A DNA stretch of 64,000 nucleotides from Clostridiales bacterium (GCA_018372435.1 JAHAJA010000018.1:18623-82622); one strand, 5' to 3'; shown: positions 9,388 to 17,283, numbered from the stretch's first letter. Notes: generated by a model from the sequence alone, not told the origin. Translations and numbers: made by a program.

Positions 9388-9993
9388 TTACTCCCCTTTC
9401 ACCAATAACGTCCTACTTAAATCCTTCGCTTCAATCATCTCATACTGCGTTGTAAAAAGTTTCTTCAAAGCGTATAGATAGACAACTCCCCAATAATAAT
9501 CTGCTAACTTCATCGCATTACCAGTTACTACAGTTCCTTCTTTTTGTCCTTGCTCAATAATAGCTGCAGTACATTTGTATAATTCCGATTGATATGTTGT
9601 ATCACTAGAAGAATTATAACAATCTTGTTCCAGCATCATCTGTGTATTCAATGCAATCATCCCAGCAAAATTTTCATCTTTTGACAATCTTGCTAATACC
9701 GTTTTAGATAAATTCATTATCTTCTTTTTCGCTGATATTGGAAGATGCACTAATAGCTTCATTTCTTTAATATCCTGCTTTTCTTCAATCATCTTTTGTA
9801 TCTCTTGAAACAAGTCTTCCTTAGATGCAAAGTATAAGTATAATGTTCCTTGACCAATTCCTATATGCTTTGCTAGATCACTTATTTTAGTTCCCGCAAA
9901 GCCATTCCTGGCAAAATAAAGCATGGAATCATGCAAGATTTTCTTTCTTGTTTGTTTTTTTATTTCATTACACTGTTGTTCTGTCTTTGGCAA
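9388..9993 (-). CDS. TetR/AcrR-family transcriptional repressor
   Basis: A 201-residue regulator. The N-terminal helix-turn-helix (about residues 17-62) contains the typical GFAGTKISDLAKHIGIGQGT and LYLYFASKEDLF. The C-terminal part is ligand-binding and variable. The start is TTG, after AAAGGAGGAGG. It is the first gene of the SDR/condensation operon, and a perfect palindrome overlaps its promoter, so autorepression is very likely. The inducer may be an acyl compound, since similar TGAATGA-type sites are used by acyl-CoA-responsive TetR proteins such as Bacillus FadR; that is inference. Confidence 0.92.
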   Translation of the reverse strand: MPKTEQQCNEIKKQTRKKILHDSMLYFARNGFAGTKISDLAKHIGIGQGTLYLYFASKEDLFQEIQKMIEEKQDIKEMKLLVHLPISAKKKIMNLSKTVLARLSKDENFAGMIALNTQMMLEQDCYNSSSDTTYQSELYKCTAAIIEQGQKEGTVVTGNAMKLADYYWGVVYLYALKKLFTTQYEMIEAKDLSRTLLVKGE

Positions 9994-10008
9994 ATAACCT
10001 CCTCCTTT

Positions 10009-10063
10009 CTATGAATGAATATTTCTTCATTCATAGATTAACATTTGTGGTATAAATTGTCAA
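10009..10063 (-). promoter_or_regulatory. TetR-operon promoter with palindromic operator
   Basis: Minus-strand promoter TTGACA (10058-10063), 17-bp spacer, TAATCT (10035-10040). Overlapping the -10 and start site is a perfect inverted repeat, CTATGAATGAA (10009-10019) and TTCATTCATAG (10026-10036), separated by 6 bp. This is the likely TetR binding site. Confidence 0.8.
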
Positions 10064-10146
10064 TATTAATTAGTGAACTTTTCCAAACTTACAGTTCTAG
10101 GTTTGATAAGTCGTGCCCTACTATCAAAAAAATAGAAAGCAACAAA

Positions 10147-10221
10147 AAACAACTTTTACTATCATAAACTAAAGTTCTACATTTAAGTATCACATTTAGA
10201 TATAATATATAAAAGTTGTTT
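10147..10221 (-). terminator. Probable purH terminator
   Basis: Twelve-bp arms, AAACAACTTTTA and TAAAAGTTGTTT, flank about 50 nt, with a T-run on the minus strand after the stem. The large loop makes it less certain than the other terminators. Confidence 0.5.
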
Positions 10222-10260
10222 CTTTATAATTATTTATTTATTTATAGATGTAACTATTAA

Positions 10261-11814
10261 TTAGTGTTTAAAATGTCTCATTCCAGTGAATACCATTGCG
10301 ATTCCGTATTCATTACATTTCTTGATGGAATCTTCATCACGGATTGATCCGCCTGGTTGAATGATCGCTGTAATTCCAGCTTGATGTGCTGCTTCTACAC
10401 AGTCATCAAATGGGAAGAACGCGTCAGATGCTAATACTGCACCTTTTGTTGCATGTTCATTGATTAATTCTGCTGCATGTTCGATACTTTGTTTTGTGGA
10501 CCATACACGGTTAACTTGACCTGGCCCGATACCTACTGTTTGTTTATCTTTTGCTAGAGCAATACCGTTAGATTTAACGAATTTAACAACTCTCCAAGCA
10601 AATCTCATATCTTCCATCTCTTTCTCAGATGGAGCACGATCTGTAACTACTTTAAGATCTTCTTCATTCATTAATTCACTATCAATTGTTTGAACGATAA
10701 GACCACCGTTAACTTTCTTAAGATCATAAGCATTCTTATCTTGTGGTACTTCAATATCTTTTAATTCAAGAACACGAAGGTTTTTCTTAGTTTGAAGTAA
10801 TTCAAGGGCTTCTTTTTGGTAACTTGGAGCTACTAATACTTCAAGGAATACTGATTTCATCTTCTCTGCAAGTTCTAAAGTAACTTCACGGTTCACTGTT
10901 ACAATACCGCCATAGATAGAAACTTTATCTGCATCAAATGCTTTATCCCAAGCTACTACGATATTGTCATCACTACCAACACCACATGGATTTCCATGTT
11001 TACAAGCTACTACTGTTGGCTCTGTGAATTCTTTTAATAACTCTAATGCACCATTTGTATCGTTGATGTTATTGAATGATAACTCTTTTCCATTTAGTTG
11101 AACAGCATCTGCTATAGATCCAACTTTCTTACCGATTTCTCTATAGAAAGCAGCTTTTTGGTGTGGATTTTCGCCGTATCTCATATCTTGAACTTTTTCG
11201 AATGTCATTGTTAATGTTTCTGGAAGTTCATGATCGTTTCTTTCCTTCTTTAAGTAATCAGCAATCATAGTATCATAGTTTGAAGTATGCATGAATACTT
11301 TTTGCATTAAGTAGAATTTTGTATCAAGTGAAACTTGCTTTTCTGATTTTAATTCACTTAATACAGTTTCGTAATCTCTTGGATCAACTACTACTGCAAC
11401 ATCTTGATAGTTCTTAGCTGCACTACGAAGCATAGTTGGACCACCGATATCAATGTTCTCAACTGCTTCATCTCTTGTAACACCATCTTTTAATATTGTT
11501 GCTTTGAATGGATATAAGTTAACAACAACCATATCGATTGTCTCTATGTTTAAGTCCGAAAGTTGTTTCATATGTTCTGGTTTACTGCGCATTGCTAATA
11601 ATCCAGCATGTACAATTGGATGTAATGTCTTTACACGACCATCTAAACATTCAGGAAAGCCAGTTAATTCTGAAATTTCAATAGCAGGAATTCCTTCGCT
11701 CTTTAACTTGCTATACGTACCACCTGTTGAAATAATTTCAATTCCAAGGCTTACAAGTTCCTTCGCAAATTCTACAATACCTGTTTTGTCTGATACACTA
11801 ATTAATGCTCTCAT
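10261..11814 (-). CDS. purH: Bifunctional AICAR transformylase / IMP cyclohydrolase
   Basis: A 517-residue PurH that catalyses the last two steps of IMP synthesis: formylation of AICAR with 10-formyl-THF, then ring closure. The N-terminal IMP cyclohydrolase domain (about 1-195) has the SDKTG start and the STGGTYSKL and GRVKTLHP motifs; the transformylase domain carries ACKHGNPCG and SDAFFPFDD. Length is close to the family norm. An AAAGGAG site precedes ATG. The ZTP riboswitch in the leader senses the formylated or phosphorylated form of its own substrate pathway, so enzyme and control fit well. Confidence 0.97.
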   Translation of the reverse strand: MRALISVSDKTGIVEFAKELVSLGIEIISTGGTYSKLKSEGIPAIEISELTGFPECLDGRVKTLHPIVHAGLLAMRSKPEHMKQLSDLNIETIDMVVVNLYPFKATILKDGVTRDEAVENIDIGGPTMLRSAAKNYQDVAVVVDPRDYETVLSELKSEKQVSLDTKFYLMQKVFMHTSNYDTMIADYLKKERNDHELPETLTMTFEKVQDMRYGENPHQKAAFYREIGKKVGSIADAVQLNGKELSFNNINDTNGALELLKEFTEPTVVACKHGNPCGVGSDDNIVVAWDKAFDADKVSIYGGIVTVNREVTLELAEKMKSVFLEVLVAPSYQKEALELLQTKKNLRVLELKDIEVPQDKNAYDLKKVNGGLIVQTIDSELMNEEDLKVVTDRAPSEKEMEDMRFAWRVVKFVKSNGIALAKDKQTVGIGPGQVNRVWSTKQSIEHAAELINEHATKGAVLASDAFFPFDDCVEAAHQAGITAIIQPGGSIRDEDSIKKCNEYGIAMVFTGMRHFKH

Positions 11815-12033
11815 GTTCTCTCTCCTTTGACCTAACTATTTGTTATGTTGCGTCTATAGGTTCCACACATTTTTGTTTACCAAGGCTTATTTCTATGGTT
11901 TGGTTTATTTGGTTTTTTGGTTTATAGAGTGTATTAGAAAATACATTATAATTGCCATGGTTTCTGATAAACATCTAGGATTATGTTATCGAACTATTCG
12001 GCAGATTATGTTTGAATTTCCCAATAGGTATAG
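11815..12033 (-). other. purH 5' leader downstream of the riboswitch terminator
   Basis: About 220 bp of untranslated leader between the riboswitch terminator and the purH start. I see no open reading frame with a ribosome site and no further conserved structure. Confidence 0.5.
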
Positions 12034-12076
12034 AAAAACCGCCTAGGTAACCAAAATAGTGTGGTTGCCCAGGCGG
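12034..12076 (-). terminator. Riboswitch-controlled terminator of purH
   Basis: On the minus strand CCGCCTgGGcAACC pairs with GGTTaCCtAGGCGG and is followed by TTTTT. Its 5' arm is the CCGCC strand that the ZTP aptamer needs for its pseudoknot, so ligand-bound aptamer and terminator exclude each other: ZTP would switch purH on. Confidence 0.85.
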
Positions 12077-12140
12077 TCGGCTTATCATATTATTCGTACT
12101 CCCTATGGGTGCTCCCATTTTCCGCCAGTCATACGAATCT
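12066..12140 (-). ncRNA. ZTP (pfl / THF) riboswitch aptamer
   Basis: Read on the minus strand. P1 is TTCGTA/TACGAA, then the conserved ACTGGCGGA, a hairpin ATGGG/CCCAT, GGGAGTACGAA, and the hallmark 3' block GCCGACCGCCTGGGCA, whose CCGCC can pair with GGCGG as a pseudoknot. This matches the pfl motif, which binds ZTP/ZMP and commonly precedes purH and folate genes. It starts a few bases after the predicted transcription start. Confidence 0.92.
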
Positions 12141-12148
12141 CTACTGAT

Positions 12149-12177
12149 ACTATACTACATAAATTCTCAAACCGCAA
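12149..12177 (-). promoter_or_regulatory. purH promoter
   Basis: Minus-strand -35 TTGCGG (12172-12177), 17-bp spacer, -10 TATAGT (12149-12154). The start site falls near 12142, at the 5' edge of the riboswitch. Confidence 0.75.
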
Positions 12178-12340
12178 GATTACAATTCATTAAAAATTGT
12201 TTAGTTTGATATAACTCATTCTTATTAATAACATAATAATTTTTGATTATTTATTTTTATTGTTAATGGCATCTTAATTTTTTCTTTTTTTTATCCACTT
12301 TTATTTCTATTTTCTTTTTTAATATATTTTATATCTATTG

Positions 12341-13330
12341 TTATAATTGAGTTGGTGTTTTTACCATAACTTTCTCTGCAAATTTTTTATCATATAATTG
12401 AAATTGGTCATCTGATATACTATGGAATACATCATCTTCATAATATCTTCCCGAAAGCTCCCCTAAAGCTCCCTCTCTTAGTTCTAATGCCATAAATGCA
12501 TCGAAACTGCTACCATCTGACATAGTAATTTCATACTCTGAGGCACTTTTAAATCCAAATCGATGGTAATAATCAGGATTACCACATATAAGGATTGCCA
12601 CAAATCCCATCTCTCTAGCTTTGTTAATGGTCCGATTAATTAGCATAGATCCAATTCCATCGCGTTGATATTCTGGCAATACACTGATGGGACCAAAACC
12701 AATTACCTCATGAACTCCTGAATGATCATCAACAATCTTACCTTTACAATACACAATACTGCCAATAACTTTCCCTTTATATTCAGCAACATAATGTAAT
12801 TCTGGTAAATACGTATCTTTTCTTCTTAATTCATGTAAGATGTAATGTTCGTTACAACCAGGATTGTACACATTCCAGAATGCTTCTCTTGTTAATTCTT
12901 CTGTTTTATCATAATCCCTTTCATTTTCAAGACGTATTATAACCTCTTCTGGGTTATCTATTTGCCTTTTATTAGTCTTACTATGATTGTTATCAAATCC
13001 GAATTGTCTCATTAACTTGTTATCTATATCTACACTACATAAAATATTCTCATACATATATTGGTTAAATTTAAGGATATACCATAAAAACACTTCTTCA
13101 GCTTCAAGGTCAGCGGTAACAAGGAAAGTTACGATTTCAAGACTATTTTCCTCCCTTTCTCTAGTCACTGCAATACCACACAATTTTGGATTATACAATC
13201 CGAAAATCTGCGTTTTCTCTCCTGATTGCTTTAATTCCTGTCCATGTTCTATACAATAATTATGTGCTTTAATTATTAATTGCTCTATTGATGGCTGTTC
13301 CTTTGTTTTTATTAACTTTATCTCTAACAA
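12341..13330 (-). CDS. GNAT-family N-acetyltransferase with extra N-terminal domain
   Basis: About 329 residues from a TTG start at 13330, which has AAAGGAG 7 nt upstream. The next upstream TTG (13387) is unlikely because a promoter lies inside that stretch. The first ~130 residues form a domain I do not recognise. The C-terminal ~190 residues are a YhbS-like GNAT domain with the acetyl-CoA loop (VLPEYQRDGIGSMLI) and the HRFGFKSASEY signature. Substrate unknown. It lies close behind a truncated GNAT relic, which hints at local duplication or decay of acetyltransferase genes. Confidence 0.75.
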   Translation of the reverse strand: MLEIKLIKTKEQPSIEQLIIKAHNYCIEHGQELKQSGEKTQIFGLYNPKLCGIAVTREREENSLEIVTFLVTADLEAEEVFLWYILKFNQYMYENILCSVDIDNKLMRQFGFDNNHSKTNKRQIDNPEEVIIRLENERDYDKTEELTREAFWNVYNPGCNEHYILHELRRKDTYLPELHYVAEYKGKVIGSIVYCKGKIVDDHSGVHEVIGFGPISVLPEYQRDGIGSMLINRTINKAREMGFVAILICGNPDYYHRFGFKSASEYEITMSDGSSFDAFMALELREGALGELSGRYYEDDVFHSISDDQFQLYDKKFAEKVMVKTPTQL

Positions 13331-13359
13331 ATTATCTCTCCTTTTACGATTTTCTTTTA

Positions 13360-13387
13360 ATACTAGCAAATCTATTGACTTAGTCAA
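13360..13387 (-). promoter_or_regulatory. Promoter of the GNAT gene
   Basis: Minus-strand TTGACT (13382-13387), 16-bp spacer, TAGTAT (13360-13365), placed 30 bp upstream of the TTG start. It begins right after the stop codon of the GNAT relic. Confidence 0.55.
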
Positions 13388-13390
13388 TAG

Positions 13391-13483
13391 TTATAGTATA
13401 AATTCCACATGTAGTTCTTGCACTTGTTTTGCAATATGTTCAACAGCATAATAATCTTCTACTGTTCCTTCCCTAATTATCAT
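13391..13483 (-). pseudogene. Truncated GNAT acetyltransferase (30-residue N-terminal remnant)
   Basis: A strong ribosome site (AAGGGGAGAG) and ATG start a 30-codon frame beginning MIIREGTVEDYYAVEHIAKQ and ending in TAA. This is the standard first strand and helix of a GNAT domain (compare IRxATxEDYxAI), cut off before any acetyl-CoA site. The intact GNAT gene next to it uses a different frame. It is best read as a deletion remnant whose start signals survive; a tiny functional peptide is possible but less likely. Confidence 0.65.
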
Positions 13484-13603
13484 TATTTCTCTCCCCTTAA
13501 ATATTACTATATATTTACATTCTGTTAAATGATATAATATCCTTATAAATTAAGCAATCAACCTCGTTCCCATCTATGTTGCTATACAAAACAGGAGGTA
13601 TCT

Positions 13604-13915
13604 ATGAATTCTACTAAACGAACAAAAACTACACTTATTATTATTCTTACAACATTCCTATCTGTAGTCTTTTTATTAGCGCTACATACTACTGATACTA
13701 CTAAACTAAATTTTACTAATAGTTTGATTCCATCTACAGTACTTCGTGACAATTCAATTACTCCTCATTTGCCTAAGATTATCGAAGGACTTAACTCTAC
13801 GTCACAGACAACAGACTATCATACTGAGGATGATTGTGAATTCACTGACCCATTTATACAAAATCCTAACGTCATACCTGAGGTCCTTCTACTTGATGAA
13901 GATATCAATTCGTAA
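13604..13915 (+). CDS. Small membrane-anchored or secreted protein, unknown function
   Basis: A 103-residue protein with a clear AGGAGG ribosome site. It has basic residues followed by a hydrophobic helix (about residues 9-28), then an outside-facing segment rich in Thr, Ser, Asn and acidic residues. There is no Lys/Arg-rich core, Cys or double-Gly leader, so it is not an obvious bacteriocin. It lies 90 bp upstream of a C39-like peptidase on the same strand and may be co-transcribed. I do not recognise a family. Confidence 0.65.
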   Translation: MNSTKRTKTTLIIILTTFLSVVFLLALHTTDTTKLNFTNSLIPSTVLRDNSITPHLPKIIEGLNSTSQTTDYHTEDDCEFTDPFIQNPNVIPEVLLLDEDINS

Positions 13916-14005
13916 TATCATCCTCAATTCTTCATTTTATCCATGCATATCTTAAGTAGCTTGTATCATATATTGGAGTAAACCATTAATCCAATAAGGA
14001 GGGGT

Positions 14006-14548
14006 ATGAAATCTTATATTATTCCTGTTCCAATTTGTAGACAAGCAACCTCGTACACCTGCGGTCCTGCTGCCGTACAATGTGTACTTGGTTATTATCT
14101 CGATGAATACCAAGAAGACTATCTGACTAAAGAACTTCATTCTATTCCAGTATCCGGTACTGACTTTCGAGATATTCTAAGATTAAGCAATTCATTATCC
14201 TATGAAGCTGAATTTCATGAACACATAAGCATCGAACAGCTGAAAGAGCTCCTAATACAAGGCATTCCCGTGATTCTAATGATACAAGCTTGGGGGGATA
14301 CGTCTATTGATTATGAAGACTCCTGGGATAATGGTCATTATGTAGTTGCATGTGGTTACAATGATACTTCCATTATCTTCATGGATCCTTCCACATTAGG
14401 CTACTATACCTATATACCTATTCCCGATTTATTAAAACGTTGGCATCTAAAAGACAACTATGATTGCTACTATCAAGGCACGATTGTAATAAAAAGCACC
14501 AAGACATTGAACCGTTATAAGCAGACCTTACTGAAATATATCGGTTAA
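14006..14548 (+). CDS. C39-like cysteine peptidase, cytosolic
   Basis: A 180-residue protein with the papain-like C39 layout. Gln13 (oxyanion hole) and Cys19 lie in RQATSYTCGPAA, His111 in DNGHYVV and Asp127 in IFMDPS. All catalytic residues are present. It has no signal peptide, membrane segment or ABC domains, so it is the free peptidase form (Peptidase_C39_2), not a bacteriocin exporter. The ribosome site is AAGGAGGGG. The neighbouring small secreted protein might be its partner or substrate; this rests on position only. Confidence 0.8.
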   Translation: MKSYIIPVPICRQATSYTCGPAAVQCVLGYYLDEYQEDYLTKELHSIPVSGTDFRDILRLSNSLSYEAEFHEHISIEQLKELLIQGIPVILMIQAWGDTSIDYEDSWDNGHYVVACGYNDTSIIFMDPSTLGYYTYIPIPDLLKRWHLKDNYDCYYQGTIVIKSTKTLNRYKQTLLKYIG

Positions 14549-14654
14549 TTACTACGTCTCATTGTTATATCCCTGTGACAGTACAAAACTTTCCTATCCC
14601 CTTGCTTTCATCTCTATTTACTTATTCTTACACAAAACACATAATTGTGCAACA

Positions 14655-14694
14655 AAAAGGTAGTGGGATGATTACTATTATCCTACTACCTTTT
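14655..14694. terminator. Bidirectional terminator
   Basis: A 15-bp stem with one wobble (AAAAGGTAGTgGGAT against ATCCtACTACCTTTT) and a 10-nt loop, between the convergent C39-like gene and the GTPase fusion gene. A and T runs flank both sides. Confidence 0.85.
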
Positions 14695-14714
14695 GTATTT
14701 CTAAAGCGCTACTC

Positions 14715-15659
14715 TTAATTAAAGTAAACCAATTTCTCCTTTGGTTCACCGGTTAATACTATACTCTTAGCATAGAGTACTGGTCCTTCGCTCTTATACT
14801 CTTTTTGAAATTCTTTACCAATCTTAGCAGTAACATTAACCCACTGTTTGCTTACGAAGTTTTCAGCGCCTTCATATTTACAAATGAAGCCAATGAAAGA
14901 AACATCATCCGCGCAACATGTCATTGCGAATCTGCCTGGTACTAATACTCCTTTTGGGAATCGATCTGATTTATATACATATCCACGGAACTTGATTGTC
15001 TTTCCAACATAATTGTCTAAGTTATCTAGCGCATCCATGTACCATATTCCAAAATCTTCATCCTCCAAGGTTATAACAGGAGCATTGATATCAAAAGGTA
15101 ATTCTTCTGGTTCTTCATCGATTGCTTCACCGTCAAATCCTTCAAAATACACTTGTGCTCGACGATTCACTGCCTTCACACTTCTTCTACAAAAGGATTG
15201 GTTCGTCTTATCTGTAGATCGATTAAAGATTACCATATCTGTCACCTTGAATTGTTCTACCATAATAGAACGCATATTATTCATATACGATTCAAACGTT
15301 GTGGCATCTACCAATGTAATAATCTGAACAACTGTATATGGATTAGGAAGCACTTCATTAATCAAACGCTCTACTTTCCACATACCATTGTATTCAATTA
15401 ATACACGAGCAGGTCGATATGTCTTCTGAAGCTCAAGCATCAATTCTTCTGTTAAATCTTCTTCCTCTTCAATTACAACTTTCTTTACATTCAGCTGTTC
15501 TAACTTTTTATCATCATACTCTTCTTCTCCTTCTTCACATGCAATGAGTAGAGAGAGTCCTCCATCTAGAAAATCCTTATCCTGGATTGTTTCTGAAAGA
15601 AATGTAGTTTTACCACTTTCTAGAAACCCAGAAATTACGTATACTGGTATCTCTGCCAT
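14715..15659 (-). CDS. COG0523 (CobW-like) GTPase fused to YcgQ/DUF1980-like domain
   Basis: About 314 residues from ATG at 15659; an earlier TTG would include the ribosome site itself. The N-terminal part is a COG0523 metal-chaperone GTPase with P-loop GFLESGKTTF, but the CxCC metal motif that normally follows switch I is missing (LIACEEGEEE instead). The C-terminal ~120 residues resemble the YcgQ/DUF1980 (TIGR03943) domain: KFRGYVYK, then GRFAMTCCADD and GFICKYEG. In Bacillus, YcgQ works with a permease and is linked to zinc response. The fusion joins two proteins usually encoded apart. It lies directly behind the His-rich GTPase gene, probably one operon. Confidence 0.75.
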   Translation of the reverse strand: MAEIPVYVISGFLESGKTTFLSETIQDKDFLDGGLSLLIACEEGEEEYDDKKLEQLNVKKVVIEEEEDLTEELMLELQKTYRPARVLIEYNGMWKVERLINEVLPNPYTVVQIITLVDATTFESYMNNMRSIMVEQFKVTDMVIFNRSTDKTNQSFCRRSVKAVNRRAQVYFEGFDGEAIDEEPEELPFDINAPVITLEDEDFGIWYMDALDNLDNYVGKTIKFRGYVYKSDRFPKGVLVPGRFAMTCCADDVSFIGFICKYEGAENFVSKQWVNVTAKIGKEFQKEYKSEGPVLYAKSIVLTGEPKEKLVYFN

Positions 15660-15715
15660 ATTAACAAATAAGCTCCTTTCCAAAATCTAAAGATTTTGTG
15701 CATAACACACATCTT

Positions 15716-15738
15716 GGTCGAAAACAGTAGTTTCAACC
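15716..15738 (-). promoter_or_regulatory. Leader hairpin motif, copy 2
   Basis: On the minus strand AGGTTGAAA, short spacer, TTTTCGACC: an imperfect inverted repeat between the two GTPase genes. A closely related motif is in the leader of the first gene (17110-17136). It could be an operator or an RNA hairpin. Confidence 0.5.
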
Positions 15739-15755
15739 TATTCGAATTCTTTCTA

Positions 15756-17057
15756 TTAAGCAATATGGAATAGTTCTTCTATATCATCCGTCTTTAATTT
15801 TGCACCAATCACACACAATCTACCTGTATAATCAGCAGCTCCATGGCGTACTTCAAATTCACCTGGTACTAAATCGAAGTGTAACCATGTATTGTCAGTA
15901 CTTGGTACGATTCCTTTAGCACGTAAAACCATGCCGTAAGCATCTGATTCAGAAAGCTTTTGAAGAATTTCTTTTAATTCAGATTCCTCATATTTATGTG
16001 GTGTTTCAACACCCCAACTTGTAAATACATCATCTGCATGGTGATGTCCATGGTGGTCATGGTGATGATCATGGTCTTCTCCTTGATGGTGTCCATGTCC
16101 GCAACACTCATGATTATGGTCTTCTCCTTGATGGTGTCCATGTCCGCAGCACTCCTGATCATGGTCTTCTCCTTGATGGTGTCCATGTCCGCAGCACTCC
16201 TGATCATGGTCTTCTCCTTGATGGTGTCCATGTCCGCAACACTCATGATCGTGATCTTCTTCGTGATGGTGTCCGTGTCCGCAGCACTCATGATCGTGAT
16301 CTTCTTCGTGATGGTGTCCATGTCCGCAACATTCGTTATCATGGTCTTCACCGTGATGGTGTCCGTGTCCTTCATGACCATGATGATGCTCCTCACCGTG
16401 ATGGTGTCCACAAGTTGGGCAGATATCTTCACCTTCCAATAATTCTTTTACTAAGTCAGTCTTTCTTTCCATTGCTTTTAAGATTGTTTCACCAGTAATA
16501 TCTTCCCATGGAGTTGTGATAATTACTGCATTTTCATTATGTTCCTTTAACGCTTTTACACACGTATCAAGTTTCTTTTCTGTTGTCGCTTGTGTACGGC
16601 TAAGAATAATTGTATTAGCATTTTCAACTTGATTATTGTAGAATTCACCGAAGTTTTTCATATACATACCGCATTTATTCACATCGGCAACTGTTGTAAA
16701 ACTATTTAATACGATAGAATCATTTTGGTCTTTTACTTTTTGTACCGCATTAATTACATCTGATAATTTACCTACTCCTGACGGTTCGATGATAATTCTT
16801 TCTGGAGAGTATTTTGTAATTACTTCTTGAAGGGCTGTCCCAAAATCACCAACTAATGAACAGCAGATACAACCTGAGTTCATCTCGGTAATTTCGACTC
16901 CTGCTTCTTTTAAGAAGCCACCATCAATACCAATCTCACCAAATTCATTTTCAATTAAAACTAGCTTTTCACCTTTGAAAGCTTCTTCTATTAATTTCTT
17001 AATTAGAGTTGTTTTACCAGCTCCTAAAAATCCTGATATAATATCAATTTTAGTCAT
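15756..17057 (-). CDS. COG0523 metal-chaperone GTPase with His-rich repeat region
   Basis: A 433-residue GTPase of the CobW/YciC/ZNG1 family. P-loop GFLGAGKTTL is at residues 9-18, and the metal-binding CxCC motif is intact in MNSGCICCSL. After the GTPase domain comes a long His/Cys/Asp/Glu-rich stretch (about residues 225-350) of seven 15-residue repeats of the GHGHHxxEDHDxECC type. A CobW C-terminal domain closes the protein (about 360-433). Such proteins deliver or store zinc or a similar metal. The repeats would add dozens of metal ligands. Its own promoter and a leader hairpin lie upstream. Confidence 0.9.
   Translation of the reverse strand: MTKIDIISGFLGAGKTTLIKKLIEEAFKGEKLVLIENEFGEIGIDGGFLKEAGVEITEMNSGCICCSLVGDFGTALQEVITKYSPERIIIEPSGVGKLSDVINAVQKVKDQNDSIVLNSFTTVADVNKCGMYMKNFGEFYNNQVENANTIILSRTQATTEKKLDTCVKALKEHNENAVIITTPWEDITGETILKAMERKTDLVKELLEGEDICPTCGHHHGEEHHHGHEGHGHHHGEDHDNECCGHGHHHEEDHDHECCGHGHHHEEDHDHECCGHGHHQGEDHDQECCGHGHHQGEDHDQECCGHGHHQGEDHNHECCGHGHHQGEDHDHHHDHHGHHHADDVFTSWGVETPHKYEESELKEILQKLSESDAYGMVLRAKGIVPSTDNTWLHFDLVPGEFEVRHGAADYTGRLCVIGAKLKTDDIEELFHIA
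16056..16370 (-). repeat. Seven tandem 45-bp repeats coding for the His-rich region
   Basis: Seven uninterrupted 45-bp units, each coding for 15 residues (GHGHH-x-x-EDHDxECC); the last unit lacks the CC end. Neighbouring units differ by only a few bases, which indicates recent expansion and probable copy-number variation between strains. Confidence 0.9.
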
Positions 17058-17109
17058 TTAACTAACCTGTCCTTTCCAAAGCTCGACTATATGCCTAGCA
17101 GAAATCTCC

Positions 17110-17136
17110 GGTTGAAAACCCATCGTTTTTCCAACC
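17110..17136 (-). promoter_or_regulatory. Leader hairpin motif, copy 1
   Basis: On the minus strand AGGTTGGAAAAAC, spacer, GGTTTTCAACC: an imperfect inverted repeat in the 5' leader of the His-rich GTPase gene, between promoter and start codon. It resembles the copy at 15716-15738. It does not match the Zur box I know. Confidence 0.5.
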
Positions 17137-17158
17137 TAAAACCATGTTACTAACTGTT

Positions 17159-17187
17159 ACTATAGCACTTCTTTTTAAAATATGCAA
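17159..17187 (-). promoter_or_regulatory. Promoter of the GTPase operon
   Basis: Minus-strand TTGCAT (17182-17187), 17-bp spacer, TATAGT (17159-17164), giving a leader of about 95 nt. Confidence 0.65.
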
Positions 17188-17283
17188 ATCTTAGCAAAGG
17201 TTGTTTATATTCCTTGACTTGAGTTTACCTACTATGATATCATCCCTATTATTCCATCTAATCGTCATGAAAAAGGAGCTTAT

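Noticed and set aside
13331..13387. N-terminal extension of the GNAT acetyltransferase
   Set aside because: The stretch contains a promoter and the ribosome site for the TTG at 13330, so it is not translated.
16056..16370. CRISPR-like regular repeats
   Set aside because: The units are contiguous without spacers and are in frame with a protein.
15974..16442. Long open frames on both strands across the His-rich repeats
   Set aside because: They are by-products of the 45-bp period (no stops in several frames); the CobW-type frame has the domains, start site and promoter.
17058..17283. Zur operator upstream of the COG0523 genes
   Set aside because: I looked for the usual zinc-repressor palindrome and did not find it; only the unrelated hairpin motif is there.
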